Shown one piece after another: positions 55,275-64,000 of a stretch of DNA of 64,000 nt (its first letter is position 1; each line of letters opens with the position of its first letter). The stretch is from Burkholderiaceae bacterium (lineage in GTDB: Bacteria; Pseudomonadota; Gammaproteobacteria; Burkholderiales; Burkholderiaceae), in NCBI GenBank assembly GCA_021166835.1, contig JAJPEN010000084.1, forward strand, positions 17,130 through 81,129. The letters are read 5' to 3'. The notes below the pieces were generated by a model that worked only from the letters and a program-made list of their open reading frames with translations, was not told the origin of the DNA and searched no databases. A program made the translations under genes and the position numbers.

Positions 55275-56840
55275 TCAAGCTTTGCCCCGCCCCGTTCCCT
55301 CGTCCGCCAGCCGTGCTCGCAGCAATCGCTTCTGGATCTTTCCCACCGGGTCCTTCGGCAACTCGTCGAGGAACCAAACCTTGCGGGGGATCTTGTATTT
55401 CCCCAGGCTTTGCGCGCAGTAGGTGATGAGCTCCTGCTCGCCGAGCTCTCCTTCAGCCCGTACCGCCGCCCCCACCGCTTCGCCCCAACGCGCATCGGGA
55501 ATCCCGAAGACGCTGCACTCCAGGACTCGGGGATGCGCGAAGAGGACTTCCTCGATCTCGCGCGGGGAGATGTTCTCTCCGCCGCTGATGATCAGGTCCT
55601 TCTTCCGGTCCACGATGTACAGGAATCCGTTCGCGTCGCGTCGACCGACGTCTCCGGTATGCAACCAGCCGCCCTTCAGCGTACTGGCCGTCTCTTCTTC
55701 CCGTTTCCAGTAGCCCTGCATGACGTTGGGTCCGGCCACGATGATCTCGCCGACCTCGTCGACGCCCACGTCGTTGCCCGCATCGTCGATCACGCGCGTC
55801 GTGGTGAGGAACAGGTCCTTGCCCACCGAGCCGAGTCGATGGACGCGCCCGGAATCGAGCCGGATCTCCTCGCGTGGCAACCAGGTGACGAGCGGCGACG
55901 CCTCGGTCAGCCCGTAGACCTGGATCAATCGATCATTTCCGAGTTGCCGGACAGCCTCCTTGAGGAGCTCCACAGGAACCGCCTGCCCGCCCAGCGAAAT
56001 CGTCCGCAGACTGCTGCCGCTGCCGGCGCCCGGCGCGGGAGCGCATGCGAGCATTCCGGACAGCATCGTGAAGACGGCGGTGACGTGCGTGATGCCATAT
56101 GCATCGACAAGGGACCAGAACCGTTCCTGGTCGAAGTGATCTTCGATCACGTTGCTTCCGCCAACGAAGAACTGGCAGAGCGCCATGGAGGCTTCCATCG
56201 TGTGGTAGAGCGGCATGATGTGCAGGCAGACGTCCGCCGGACCCAGGCCGTACGCGATGGTGTGGTTCAGCACGCCCGCCACCATGTTGCGATGGCTCAG
56301 CACCACGCCTTTCGGATTGCCGGTGGTACCCGACGTGTAGTAGATGCCGAAGACGTCCTCGCCGGCCACGGGGCTCGAAGGCGTGCTGCCCACAGGGCCC
56401 CTCATCGACGAAGAAAGGACGGACGAAGAAAGGTCCCCATTCAGCTCCACCAGGCGCTCCGCGGAGAAGGCTGGCACCGTGGCGACGGCGGACCGGGCGG
56501 TGTCGAGGAAGAAGCGATCGGCGAAGACCAGCGAAGCGCCGGAGTCCGCCACCACGAACGCGATCTCTTTCGCGGTCAGCCGGAAGTTGATGGGGACGAA
56601 GACGTAGCCGCCGAGCGACGCGGCGAACATCAGCTTCAGCAGCTCGGGGTTGTTGCGGCTCAGAACGGCGACGCGGTCGCCGCGCGCGAGACCCGAGCGG
56701 GAAAGGTACGACTGGTAGTCTCTGACGTCGGCGTGGAATTCGGCGAAGGTCTGCGACCTGCCCTCGTACCAGGTCGCCACCTTTCCGGGATACAGACGCG
56801 CAGCGCGCAGAAGCAGGTCGCCCACGGTCATGTCGAACAC
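55275..56840 (-). CDS. Acyl-CoA synthetase (AMP-binding)
   Basis: 521 residues with the P-loop YYTSGTTGNPKGV, YGLTEASP, WLHTGDVGRRDANGFLYIVDRKKD and a C-terminal KIQKRLLR catalytic lysine region. It makes a CoA thioester from a carboxylic acid and ATP. The substrate is probably what the adjacent liv-type transporter imports. MFDMTVGD at 56840 is used; MTVGD three codons later is an alternative. Confidence 0.9.
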   Translation of the reverse strand: MFDMTVGDLLLRAARLYPGKVATWYEGRSQTFAEFHADVRDYQSYLSRSGLARGDRVAVLSRNNPELLKLMFAASLGGYVFVPINFRLTAKEIAFVVADSGASLVFADRFFLDTARSAVATVPAFSAERLVELNGDLSSSVLSSSMRGPVGSTPSSPVAGEDVFGIYYTSGTTGNPKGVVLSHRNMVAGVLNHTIAYGLGPADVCLHIMPLYHTMEASMALCQFFVGGSNVIEDHFDQERFWSLVDAYGITHVTAVFTMLSGMLACAPAPGAGSGSSLRTISLGGQAVPVELLKEAVRQLGNDRLIQVYGLTEASPLVTWLPREEIRLDSGRVHRLGSVGKDLFLTTTRVIDDAGNDVGVDEVGEIIVAGPNVMQGYWKREEETASTLKGGWLHTGDVGRRDANGFLYIVDRKKDLIISGGENISPREIEEVLFAHPRVLECSVFGIPDARWGEAVGAAVRAEGELGEQELITYCAQSLGKYKIPRKVWFLDELPKDPVGKIQKRLLRARLADEGTGRGKA

Positions 56841-56849
56841 TTCAGGCTC

Positions 56850-57557
56850 CTATAGTCCGAGGTAGTTCCGCTGGATTGCGTCGTCGCGCAGCAGCTCGTC
56901 CGCCGTACCGGTGATTGAGACCTTTCCGTGCTCCAGAACGTAGGCCCGGTCGGAGCGGCGCAGCGCCGCGGACGCGTTCTGCTCGACGAGCAGCACGGGA
57001 ACATCCAGCTCGCGCAGCTTCCCGATCGCCGCGAAGATGTTCATCGTCATCCGCGGCGAAAGGCCCAGCGACGGTTCGTCGAGCAGCAGGAGACGCGGTC
57101 CGCTCATCAACGCGCGGCCCACGGCAACCATCTGCTGTTCGCCGCCGCTGAGCGACGCGGCTTTCCAGGCCTGCTTCGCCTCGAGCACCGGGAAAAGCTC
57201 GAAGACGAGCGCTTTCCTCTCGTCCCGCTCGCTGTCGCGCAGCCTGCCGGCATACGCTCCGAGACGCAGGTTTTGAGCAACGGTGAGCGCGCCGAAGATC
57301 TCGCGCCCTTCCGGCACGTGCGCCAGACCGAGCCGCACGATCCTCTCCGGGGCCTGCCCTCCGATCGACGACCCGTCGAACAGAATCTCGCCCTGCCGGA
57401 CCGGAAGGAGCCCCGAGACGGTGCGCAACAGAGTGCTCTTGCCGGCGCCGTTCGCCCCGAGAATGCAGACGACCTCTCCCCGGTCCACGCGCAGGCTTAC
57501 GTCGTGGAGGATGTTCATCGGTCCGTAACCGGACCGCAGGCCGCGGATTTCGAGCAT
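56850..57557 (-). CDS. Liv-type ABC transporter ATPase, LivF (second system)
   Basis: 235 residues: Walker A GANGAGKST, signature LSGGEQQMVAVGRALM, Walker B LLLLDEPSLGLS, VLLVEQNASAAL. The second ATPase of this importer, nine bases before the acyl-CoA synthetase gene, showing transport and activation genes are expressed together. Confidence 0.92.
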   Translation of the reverse strand: MLEIRGLRSGYGPMNILHDVSLRVDRGEVVCILGANGAGKSTLLRTVSGLLPVRQGEILFDGSSIGGQAPERIVRLGLAHVPEGREIFGALTVAQNLRLGAYAGRLRDSERDERKALVFELFPVLEAKQAWKAASLSGGEQQMVAVGRALMSGPRLLLLDEPSLGLSPRMTMNIFAAIGKLRELDVPVLLVEQNASAALRRSDRAYVLEHGKVSITGTADELLRDDAIQRNYLGL

Positions 57558-57564
57558 CGATCGC

Positions 57565-58365
57565 TCAATTCGTCTCGTGCGGCGTTCCGAGGTAGGCCTC
57601 GATGACTTCCGGGTTGCTGCGCACTGCCTCGGGCGTGCCCTCGGCCAGCTTCCTGCCTTGCGCGAGCACGAGGATCTCGTCGCTGATGCTCATGATCAAC
57701 TTCATGTCGTGCTCGATGAGAACGATCGTGACGCCTTCGTCGCGGATCTTGCGCAACACGCCGGCGAAGACGCCGACCTCGGCATCGTTCAGGCCCGATG
57801 CCGGCTCGTCCAGCAGCAGCAGCTTCGGCTCGAGCATCATCGCCCGGGCCAGCTCGACGTAGCGCTGCTGCCCGAAGGCGAGGCTTCGCGGTGCGCGGTC
57901 TTCGGTTCGTATCAGGCCGAAGAAGTCGAGCCACTCCCGCGCCTTCGCGCGCAGCCGTTCCTCCTGCCTGCCGCTGCGTCCGGCCAGCGTCGAGAGGATC
58001 GACGGGGCGAGGCGAAGGTGCGCGCCGAGCAGGACGTTGTCGAGCACGGTGGCATGGTTGTTGTTGAAGAGCCTTACCAGCTGGAAGGTTCTGGCCACTC
58101 CATGTCGAGGCACGTCGTATGCTGGCAACCGGTCCAGCCGGACTCCGTCCATCGTGATCGCGCCTCGATCGGCCCGCAGCGATCCGCCCACCAGATTGAG
58201 AAGCGTCGACTTGCCGGCGCCGTTCGGTCCGATGACGCCCTTGATGTGGCCCGACGAAACGGCGAAGTTCACGTCCTCGATCGCCGAGACGCCACCGAAC
58301 GACTTCGACAGGCCGACCACCTCGAGCAGCGGCCGGGCCGGCCGGTTCGATTCGATCCTCGTCAT
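57565..58365 (-). CDS. Liv-type ABC transporter ATPase, LivG (second system)
   Basis: 266 residues: Walker A GPNGAGKST, LivG signature LAFGQQRYVELARAM, Walker B LLLLDEPASGLN and the tail VIEAYLGT. Its start overlaps the livM stop by four bases and its stop is seven bases from livF, so the order is livH-livM-livG-livF. Confidence 0.92.
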   Translation of the reverse strand: MTRIESNRPARPLLEVVGLSKSFGGVSAIEDVNFAVSSGHIKGVIGPNGAGKSTLLNLVGGSLRADRGAITMDGVRLDRLPAYDVPRHGVARTFQLVRLFNNNHATVLDNVLLGAHLRLAPSILSTLAGRSGRQEERLRAKAREWLDFFGLIRTEDRAPRSLAFGQQRYVELARAMMLEPKLLLLDEPASGLNDAEVGVFAGVLRKIRDEGVTIVLIEHDMKLIMSISDEILVLAQGRKLAEGTPEAVRSNPEVIEAYLGTPHETN

Positions 58366-59339
58366 CGCCCGATCGCCGCCTCGCCCAGCCGCGCTCTTCG
58401 CAGGCGCATCCGCTCGCCGACGCCTCTCACCAGGCCATACAGGCCGCCGGGGAAGAAGGCCAGCACGAGGATCAGCACGACGCCGGTTCCGAGCCGTTCA
58501 TAGTCCTTGAAGTGATGAACGAACTCGGGAAGCACCTGCAGGGTGAAGGCGCCCAGCGCCGCGCCGTAGATCGTGCCGATCCCTCCGAGGTACGCCATCA
58601 CGAGAATGTGGATCGACTGCGCAATCGTGAAGTCGTCGGGAGCGATGAAGCGCAGATGGTGCGCGAACAACGACCCGGCGAGCGCCGCCAGCGCACAGGC
58701 GAACACGAAAACGGACACCTTGTAGCGCGAGGCATCGACACCCAGCGCGGTCGCGGTCGCTTCGTCGGCATGAACGGCGATCAGCGCCCGGCCGTACGCC
58801 GATTCCAGCAGCGTGCGAGCGGCGACGACCACAAGAAACGCAGCCGCGAGCACGAGAAGGTAATAGTGCCGACCATCGCTGAACTCGAAACCGGCCAGCC
58901 GGAAGCGCGGAATTCCGCCGAAGCCCGCAGCCCCTCCCGTCCACTCGCGGACGCCGACGAGCAGCGTGAAGGTCACGGCGGTCAACCCGAGCGTCGCCAT
59001 GGCCAGGTAATAGCCCTTCAGGCGAAGGACGGCGAGCCCGATCAGGTATGCCGCGAGGGCCGACAGGAACATGCCGGCCGCGATCGCCACGACGGGAGCG
59101 ACCGCATAGCGGGCCGTGAGAATCGCGGAGCTGTAGGCACCGATCGCGAAGAAGGCGGCATGGCCGAGAGTGATCTGGCCTGCCACGCCGACGACCAGAT
59201 CGACACTGGCCGCGAGAATGACGAACACCGCCACCGTCGTGAGGACTTCGGCGTAGTAGTTCGAGAGCTGCCCGAAGGCGAAAGGCGCCGCCGCGAGCAG
59301 CAGGTAGGCAACGACGTGGACCAGCGGTCGGATCGGCAC
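58362..59339 (-). CDS. Liv-type ABC permease, LivM (second system)
   Basis: 325 residues of a polytopic permease with the LivM core VVGVAGQITLGHAAFFAIGAYSSA and coupling loop SAYGRALIAVHADEATATALGVD. The GTG start at 59339 overlaps the livH stop (TAGTG); the longer frame upstream is a livH shadow. Confidence 0.9.
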   Translation of the reverse strand: MPIRPLVHVVAYLLLAAAPFAFGQLSNYYAEVLTTVAVFVILAASVDLVVGVAGQITLGHAAFFAIGAYSSAILTARYAVAPVVAIAAGMFLSALAAYLIGLAVLRLKGYYLAMATLGLTAVTFTLLVGVREWTGGAAGFGGIPRFRLAGFEFSDGRHYYLLVLAAAFLVVVAARTLLESAYGRALIAVHADEATATALGVDASRYKVSVFVFACALAALAGSLFAHHLRFIAPDDFTIAQSIHILVMAYLGGIGTIYGAALGAFTLQVLPEFVHHFKDYERLGTGVVLILVLAFFPGGLYGLVRGVGERMRLRRARLGEAAIGR

Positions 59340-60223
59340 TACATGCCCCCGCCTGCATCGTTGCCGAACAACCCGCCGGGCCTGACGAGCAGAAATCCGA
59401 TCAGGAACAGGAAGACGATCGCGTCGGCGAACTCCGAGGAAACGAAACCGATTGCACAGGCTTCGAGAAGGCCGACGAGGAATCCGCCTGCCAGCGCTCC
59501 GGCGGTGCTGCTGAGTCCGCCCACGACCATTGCGACGAAGGCCTTCACCATCGGCATCGTGCCGGATGCGTAGGTGAGGAAGACGACCGGGGCGATCAGC
59601 ATCCCGGCAAGGGCTCCGAGCGCCACGCCCGACGCCCATCCGAACTGCGTGAGCCGGGTGACGCTGATGCCGACCAGACGCGCGCCGGTCGGCGTCTCCG
59701 CCGCGGCGCGCATCGCCAGGCCAAGGGTCGTGCGTTCGAAGAAGGTTCGAAGAAGCACGAACACGACGACGGAAGCCCCGATGACGAGCAGGACCTGCGC
59801 CGAAAGGAAGGCGCCGAAGAACTCCCACGGCGGCGTCGCGACGAACGGCGCTACCACGTGCGCTTCCCTGCCCCAGACGGGCAATGCGATGCCTTGAAGG
59901 CTGATCGAAAGCGCGATCGTCATCACGATCACGGTTCCCACGCCTTCATGACGAACCGGCCGGATGACGATGCGCTCGGCGAAGACGCCGAGTACGCCCG
60001 CCAGCGCCAGCGTCGCGAGGAAAGCCGCCCACAGCGGCATCGCAGCCTCGTTGGTGAGGGCGGACAGCGTCAGGCCCCCGATGACGAAGAACTCGCCCTG
60101 CGCGAAGCAGACGATCCTCGAGACCTTGTAGACCATCACGAGGCTGACTGCGAGAAGCGCATAGACGGCGCCCATGCTCAGTCCGCCGAAGGCGATCTGA
60201 AGCAGGAGAGCTGCATCCGGCAT
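59339..60223 (-). CDS. Liv-type ABC permease, LivH (second system)
   Basis: 294 residues: FGGLSMGAVYALLAVSLVMVYKVSRIVCFAQGEFFVIGG at the start and the coupling loop TTLGLAMRAAAETPTGARLVGI. First permease gene of the second importer, 52 bases after its binding-protein gene. Confidence 0.91.
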   Translation of the reverse strand: MPDAALLLQIAFGGLSMGAVYALLAVSLVMVYKVSRIVCFAQGEFFVIGGLTLSALTNEAAMPLWAAFLATLALAGVLGVFAERIVIRPVRHEGVGTVIVMTIALSISLQGIALPVWGREAHVVAPFVATPPWEFFGAFLSAQVLLVIGASVVVFVLLRTFFERTTLGLAMRAAAETPTGARLVGISVTRLTQFGWASGVALGALAGMLIAPVVFLTYASGTMPMVKAFVAMVVGGLSSTAGALAGGFLVGLLEACAIGFVSSEFADAIVFLFLIGFLLVRPGGLFGNDAGGGM

Positions 60224-60275
60224 CGTCGAGCTCCGCCGCGGTGACCCGTGCCTGGATCGCGACCGATGGAGGCGG

Positions 60276-61418
60276 CTACTTCACGAGCGCCCAGCCGGAC
60301 GACGTGGGCCGCAACAGCACCAGATCGTCCGCCGACGTTCCGTGATGATCGGTCGCGCTCAGGCGGAACACCCCGCTGTAGCCGGGAAACTCGTGGATGC
60401 CCTCGATCGCCGCGCGCAGCTTCTCGCCTTCATCCGTCTTCGACCGCCGCAGGCCCTCGGCCACGAGCAGCACCGCGTCGGCGGCCAGTCCGGAGAAGTA
60501 ATTGGCAGGCTCCTTGTATCGCTCGACATGACGGCGGTTGAACTCGGCGATCATCCTGGCGTTCGGCTCGCTGCCGTCCAGCGCATCCGGTGCGCCGAGG
60601 CGGCCCGAAGGAACGAGGATGTCGGCGTCCAGCGAAGAAATCATCTTCAGGAAGCCCGGCGTCGCGTTTCCGTGCGATACGAGAAGCGGGACGTCGAAGC
60701 GGATCTGCTTCATGTTCCGCGCGACCATCGCGGCCGCCTCGCCGGTCACGAACGAGAACAGGGCATCCGGCTTCTTCGCCCGCAGTTGAGCGAGTTGCGT
60801 CGTCAGGTCGGGCGACTGCGGATTGAAACGCTCGGTACCGACGAGCTCGATGCCGTGCTTCGCGGCCGCCTTCTCGGCCGATGCGATGCCGACGTCGCCC
60901 AGCGGGCCGATCGGCATCAGCATCGCGACACGTTTCAGACCCTTCTGCGAGAAGTACGCGAACGGGCGCTCGACCGCATAGTCCGTCTTGTGCGCGGTGT
61001 TGAACACGAACGGATCCCTAGCCGGATTCACCGTGTACCCGGAAGCGACGATGGTCGGCACTTTCTGCTCTCGCGCCACGGTGGCGAGCGCACCCGAGAG
61101 CGGCACCGATGCGGTTCCGATCAACGCGATCACTCGATCGCGGGAAATCAGACGTTGCGCGGCCCTGGCCGCCGCCTCGGGGCTGGATTGATCGTCGTAG
61201 ACGACCAGCTCGAGCGGTCGGCCATCGACCCCGCCCTGCCCGTTGATCAGGTCCACCTGCAGCTGGGCTGCCTTCTGGTAGTACTCGCCCAGCCAGGCAA
61301 GGGATCCGCTGAGCGGAAACACGGCACCGATGCGATACGGATCCGCGGCGCGAGCCGTATGCGGCGCAGCGAAGAACCCCAGGCAAAGCAGCAGCGCCAA
61401 CACGAAGCGAATTCTCAT
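60276..61418 (-). CDS. Periplasmic ligand-binding protein of the second liv system
   Basis: 380 residues with a signal peptide cleaved near HTARA-ADPYRIG and the Peripla_BP_6 fold (IGAVFPLSGSLAWLGEYYQKAAQLQVDLINGQGG, LVVYDDQSSPEAAARAAQRLI, ALIGTASVPLSGAL). Not closely similar to the binding proteins at 48443-50916, so it likely has another ligand. GGAGGGG sits close before the ATG at 61418. It is the first structural gene after the LuxR regulator. Confidence 0.9.
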   Translation of the reverse strand: MRIRFVLALLLCLGFFAAPHTARAADPYRIGAVFPLSGSLAWLGEYYQKAAQLQVDLINGQGGVDGRPLELVVYDDQSSPEAAARAAQRLISRDRVIALIGTASVPLSGALATVAREQKVPTIVASGYTVNPARDPFVFNTAHKTDYAVERPFAYFSQKGLKRVAMLMPIGPLGDVGIASAEKAAAKHGIELVGTERFNPQSPDLTTQLAQLRAKKPDALFSFVTGEAAAMVARNMKQIRFDVPLLVSHGNATPGFLKMISSLDADILVPSGRLGAPDALDGSEPNARMIAEFNRRHVERYKEPANYFSGLAADAVLLVAEGLRRSKTDEGEKLRAAIEGIHEFPGYSGVFRLSATDHHGTSADDLVLLRPTSSGWALVK

Positions 61419-61609
61419 GTCCCCTCCGATCGACCATGCCGCGACGCAGGCGCGAACGAGCCTGGCCGAGAGCAACGTGGAAGGGGACACGATATCGACG
61501 CCGCCCGACTTTCGCTGTCCTCCGCGTTGAGGACAAGGCGCGCCCGGGTTCGGTTCTCCGCGCGGCCGCGCCGAATCCGGGCGCGGGCGAACCGCAGAGT
61601 CGCAGGCGA

Positions 61610-62446
61610 TTACCGCAGCCTTCGGCGAGCCGATGGTGAACCGCAAGCCGGCCGCGGGGCAATCTCGTCTTGCGCGTCGTCCAGCACGAGGGCGAACAGC
61701 TGGTGCCTGTGCCGGATGCCCAGCCGTTCGAACGCCCGATCCCGGTAGGTCTTCACGGTGGTGGGCGACAGACCCAGGTCGGCAGCGATTCCGTCGTGCG
61801 TCCAGCCCTTCAGCAGCCGCTCGCAGACTTCGCGCTCGCGCGACGTCAGCGCCTGCATCACGTCTCGTCGCGGCGGACGGCCATGCGCCAGAGCGATGTG
61901 CCGATGGACGCAGGCCATCAGCGGCTGGCTCAGCCGCCCGATGGCATCGATTTCGCCGTCGCGAAACGGACGCTGCGACTCGTGTCGATACAGGTTCACG
62001 GCGAGCAGTCCGTCGTCGGCGTCACGCGTGACGATCGAGAGCCGCTCCTGCAATCCATTGCGGCTATAGATCTCCGCGCGATGCGGAAGCGGGATCTCCC
62101 TGGCGTGCCAGTGCATCAGAAGAAGCGCCTTCCGTTGCAACGGCTCGCGGACTGCGCAAAACGTTTCGTCACGACGATACAGGGACTCCCGGTATACGCG
62201 CCATGAACGGACAGTGCCGTCGTGAACCCGGAAGCTCCCCAGCGCATGCACCGAAGGGGGCGCGCAGTCCGAGAGTCGATAGATCGACCACCAGCAGAAC
62301 GGCATCCAGAGATTCAGGAATGCAAGACCGTCCGGCCCGAACGACGGAGTCCCGATCGACGAGATGAGTCCGGCAAGCGCTTGTTGCGATGCTTCGTCGG
62401 AAACCGGCGCACGGTTCCCGGGACTGGGGATTTCGATCAACTGCAT
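61610..62446 (-). CDS. LuxR-type regulator with N-terminal sensor-like domain
   Basis: 278 residues: an N-terminal domain of about 195 residues with no recognised signature, then a GerE/LuxR helix-turn-helix (LTSREREVCERLLKGWTHDGIAADLGLSPTTVKTYRDRAFERLG). It has no receiver Asp motif, so it probably binds a small molecule. It heads the co-directional run of binding protein, liv permeases and CoA enzymes and is the best candidate for their control. Confidence 0.85.
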   Translation of the reverse strand: MQLIEIPSPGNRAPVSDEASQQALAGLISSIGTPSFGPDGLAFLNLWMPFCWWSIYRLSDCAPPSVHALGSFRVHDGTVRSWRVYRESLYRRDETFCAVREPLQRKALLLMHWHAREIPLPHRAEIYSRNGLQERLSIVTRDADDGLLAVNLYRHESQRPFRDGEIDAIGRLSQPLMACVHRHIALAHGRPPRRDVMQALTSREREVCERLLKGWTHDGIAADLGLSPTTVKTYRDRAFERLGIRHRHQLFALVLDDAQDEIAPRPACGSPSARRRLR

Positions 62447-62564
62447 CGGTCTCCTCCGTATTCGCGAGTGTTCGGGTATCCCATGCGAGCGATTCTATTG
62501 ATCCTGCGAATCGGCGAGAAAGTCCGGCGCGAGCCGCGCATCGGGGCGGACGGCGAAGCACGAC

Positions 62565-62876
62565 GTGAGTCTGGTATCCGGGTTGCTGATGCTCCGGGCC
62601 GTTCGCGGCATCAAGGACTCGCCGCCCTATCTGCACGACGGACGCCTACCCACGCTGGCCGACACCGTCGAGTTCTTCAACCTCGTGCTCGGACTGAAGC
62701 TCAGCCAGCAGGAAAAGGACGCGCTGCGAAAGACAGCGTTCCCGCACCTGAAACAGCTTTCGTGGTCGAAATTGCAGCGTCTTGCAGCGAGCGCGGGGAG
62801 GCGGTGCTGCGTGGCCGGCGCATGGGTCCGCGACCCGACTGCCGGCCCGACTGTCGGGCCGGTGGCGGGTAACTGA
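62565..62876 (+). pseudogene. Remnant of a di-haem cytochrome c peroxidase/MauG-like protein
   Basis: Codons within about 62601-62726 read VRGIKDSPPYLHDGRLPTLADTVEFFNLVLGLKLSQQEKDAL, the characteristic C-terminal segment of bacterial di-haem peroxidases (the normal continuation DxVAFLR is lost). No haem CxxCH, no signal peptide and no upstream frame for the rest of the gene is found; the tail after it is unrelated and ends beside a hairpin. This is a decayed fragment, not a working gene. Confidence 0.65.
62842..62862. repeat. 9-bp perfect hairpin
   Basis: CCGGCCCGA and TCGGGCCGG flank a CTG loop. No T-tract follows, so it is not a typical intrinsic terminator. It lies at the end of the peroxidase remnant, before the XRE gene. 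Confidence 0.5.
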
Positions 62877-62955
62877 CGGGCTGCCGGCGTGGAAAGCCTG
62901 CGACCGCCGCGTCACGCTGTAGCCTGTCGACTGAAACGAGACGGAGCCCGATTCG

Positions 62956-63456
62956 ATGCTGGTTCACAAGCTCAGGCTGCAACGCGGATGGTCGCAGGAG
63001 CAGCTCGCATCGCTCTCGGGGCTCAGTGTTCGCACGATCCAGCGCATCGAGTCGGGACAGAGCGCCAGCGCCGAGTCGCTGAAGGCGCTCGCCGCCGTCT
63101 TCGAAGTCGACTTCCAGTCCCTGCAAACCCTGCAAACGGAGGCCGACATGCCCGGCAAGACATCGCCCGTCCCGCAACGATCCGAACCGTCGATGGCGGC
63201 GGAGGAAGCGTTGGCGCTCGAACAGGTGCGCCGCATCAGGGGCTTCTATGTCCATCTGATGCAATACGCGCTGGTCGTCGCCGGTCTCGCGCTGGTGAAC
63301 TACTTTTTCGCGCCGCGCTTCCCCTGGGTACTGTTCGTCGCGCTCGGCTGGGGACTGGGCATTCTCCTTCACGGCCTGCGCGCGTTCGGGCTGCCGATCC
63401 TGGGGCCCGAATGGGAGCGGCGGCAGGTCGAGAAGCGACTGGGCCGGCCGCTGTAG
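62956..63456 (+). CDS. XRE-family regulator with C-terminal two-helix membrane domain
   Basis: 166 residues: an N-terminal helix-turn-helix of the Cro/C1 type (residues about 5-55, KLRLQRGWSQEQLASLSGLSVRTIQRIESG), a linker, then a 2TM domain (HLMQYALVVAGLALVNYF and VLFVALGWGLGILLHGLRAF). Such HTH-2TM proteins are thought to bind DNA from the membrane; targets are unknown. It is convergent with ssb. Confidence 0.85.
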   Translation: MLVHKLRLQRGWSQEQLASLSGLSVRTIQRIESGQSASAESLKALAAVFEVDFQSLQTLQTEADMPGKTSPVPQRSEPSMAAEEALALEQVRRIRGFYVHLMQYALVVAGLALVNYFFAPRFPWVLFVALGWGLGILLHGLRAFGLPILGPEWERRQVEKRLGRPL

Positions 63457-63522
63457 GCACGGCGGTCCGGGCAGGGAGGCCGGCGTCGGCAACGCTTCTG
63501 CGCGCCGGCGCCGCAGCTCCGC

Positions 63523-64000
63523 TCAGAACGGAATGTCGTCGTCCATGTCGTCGAAGTCGTGCGCCGGCTTGCGCGCCGCCGGCGCTGCACCGCTCCCCGC
63601 ACCCGCTCCCGCGCCGCTCGGCGCGCGCGCCGCCATCGGCTCGCGCTCGCGCGCATAGCCGCCGTCGTCGGACGGAGCCGAGCCCCCGCCGTCGCGCGAA
63701 CCGAGCAGCTGCATCGACTCCGCGATGATCTCGGTGGTGTAGCGGTCGTGGCCTTCCTTGTCCTGCCACTTGCGCGTCTTGAGCCGCCCCTCGACGTAGA
63801 CCGAGCGCCCCTTCTTCAGGTATTCGCCGGCAATCTCGGCGAGCCGGTCGTAGAAGACCACGCTGTGCCACTCGGTTTCCTCGCGCTTCTCGCCCGAGGC
63901 CTTGTCCTTCCAGTTGCGCGTGGTGGCGATGCGCACGTTGCAGATCGCGCTGCCGCTGGGCGCGAAGCGCGTTTCGGGATCGCGGCCGAGATTGCCGACG
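63523..64000 (-). CDS. ssb: Single-stranded DNA-binding protein (start beyond window)
   Basis: The visible 159 codons cover most of the OB fold ([79 protein letters not shown]), a Gly/Ala/Arg-rich linker, and the acidic C-terminal tip [11 protein letters not shown] that recruits repair and replication proteins. The first few codons lie beyond 64000. Confidence 0.96.
   Translation of the reverse strand, partial: VGNLGRDPETRFAPSGSAICNVRIATTRNWKDKASGEKREETEWHSVVFYDRLAEIAGEYLKKGRSVYVEGRLKTRKWQDKEGHDRYTTEIIAESMQLLGSRDGGGSAPSDDGGYAREREPMAARAPSGAGAGAGSGAAPAARKPAHDFDDMDDDIPF

Noticed and set aside
62842..62862. Intrinsic terminator
   Set aside because: The stem is strong but no run of T follows on either strand.

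Overview
The window is very GC-rich chromosomal DNA with tightly packed, often overlapping genes (ATGA or TGATG junctions) and few AT-rich gaps. Gene content and order point to a betaproteobacterium, most likely Burkholderiales: the mraZ-to-murC division/cell-wall cluster, the order fmdB-DUF502-aspS-nudB-endonuclease/phosphatase-clsB, a ThrH-type phosphatase, several liv-type ABC operons and a DmpR/PcuR-like sigma54 activator beside a p-cresol methylhydroxylase. No rRNA, tRNA, CRISPR array, phage gene or insertion sequence was recognised. The RNase P RNA gene is present.

Layout. (1) 1-11748, minus: dcw cluster mraZ-rsmH-ftsL-ftsI-murE-murF-mraY-murD-ftsW-murG-murC (murC cut by the window edge). 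(2) 12011-16518: sigma54 regulator divergent from a p-cresol oxidation operon (cytochrome c, unknown Tat-exported protein, FAD subunit), with two palindromic upstream activating sites and a -24/-12 promoter in the divergent gap. (3) 16551-20454, minus: rnpB, pyrC, glycerate 2-kinase and tartrate/D-malate dehydrogenase. (4) 20629-23803: a lipoprotein, an Atm1-type ABC exporter and a YciA-type thioesterase. (5) 23947-32348, minus: a beta-oxidation operon (acyl-CoA dehydrogenase, DUF2147 protein, bifunctional hydroxyacyl-CoA dehydrogenase/enoyl-CoA hydratase, thiolase, enoyl-CoA isomerase-like protein) headed by a TetR regulator, with a ParDE toxin-antitoxin pair lodged inside. (6) 32461-38837: an SLC13-like permease, divergent from an MscS channel-CPA2 antiporter-GCS2 ligase-glutamine amidotransferase operon. 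(7) 38883-44719, minus: clsB, endonuclease/phosphatase, nudB, aspS, DUF502, fmdB. (8) 44966-50916: first liv ABC operon (livG, livF, livH, livM and two paralogous binding proteins). (9) 51249-53563: thrH-like phosphatase divergent from a PaaK-like adenylate-forming enzyme. (10) 53590-62446, minus: LuxR regulator, second liv ABC system, acyl-CoA synthetase, enoyl-CoA hydratase and SDR, apparently one uptake-and-activation pathway for a carboxylic acid. (11) 62565-64000: cytochrome c peroxidase remnant, XRE regulator with a two-helix membrane domain, and ssb (start outside the window).

The most notable non-coding structure is a set of repeats: a 46-bp quasi-palindrome found twice (plus a possible half copy), and short tandem arrays with 12-, 15- or 16-bp period at gene ends, including one that repeats the stop-codon region of livF. 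The strongest candidate for new biology is the p-cresol locus, which has a complete, readable sigma54 control region and an unrecognised Tat-signal protein co-translated with the cytochrome subunit.
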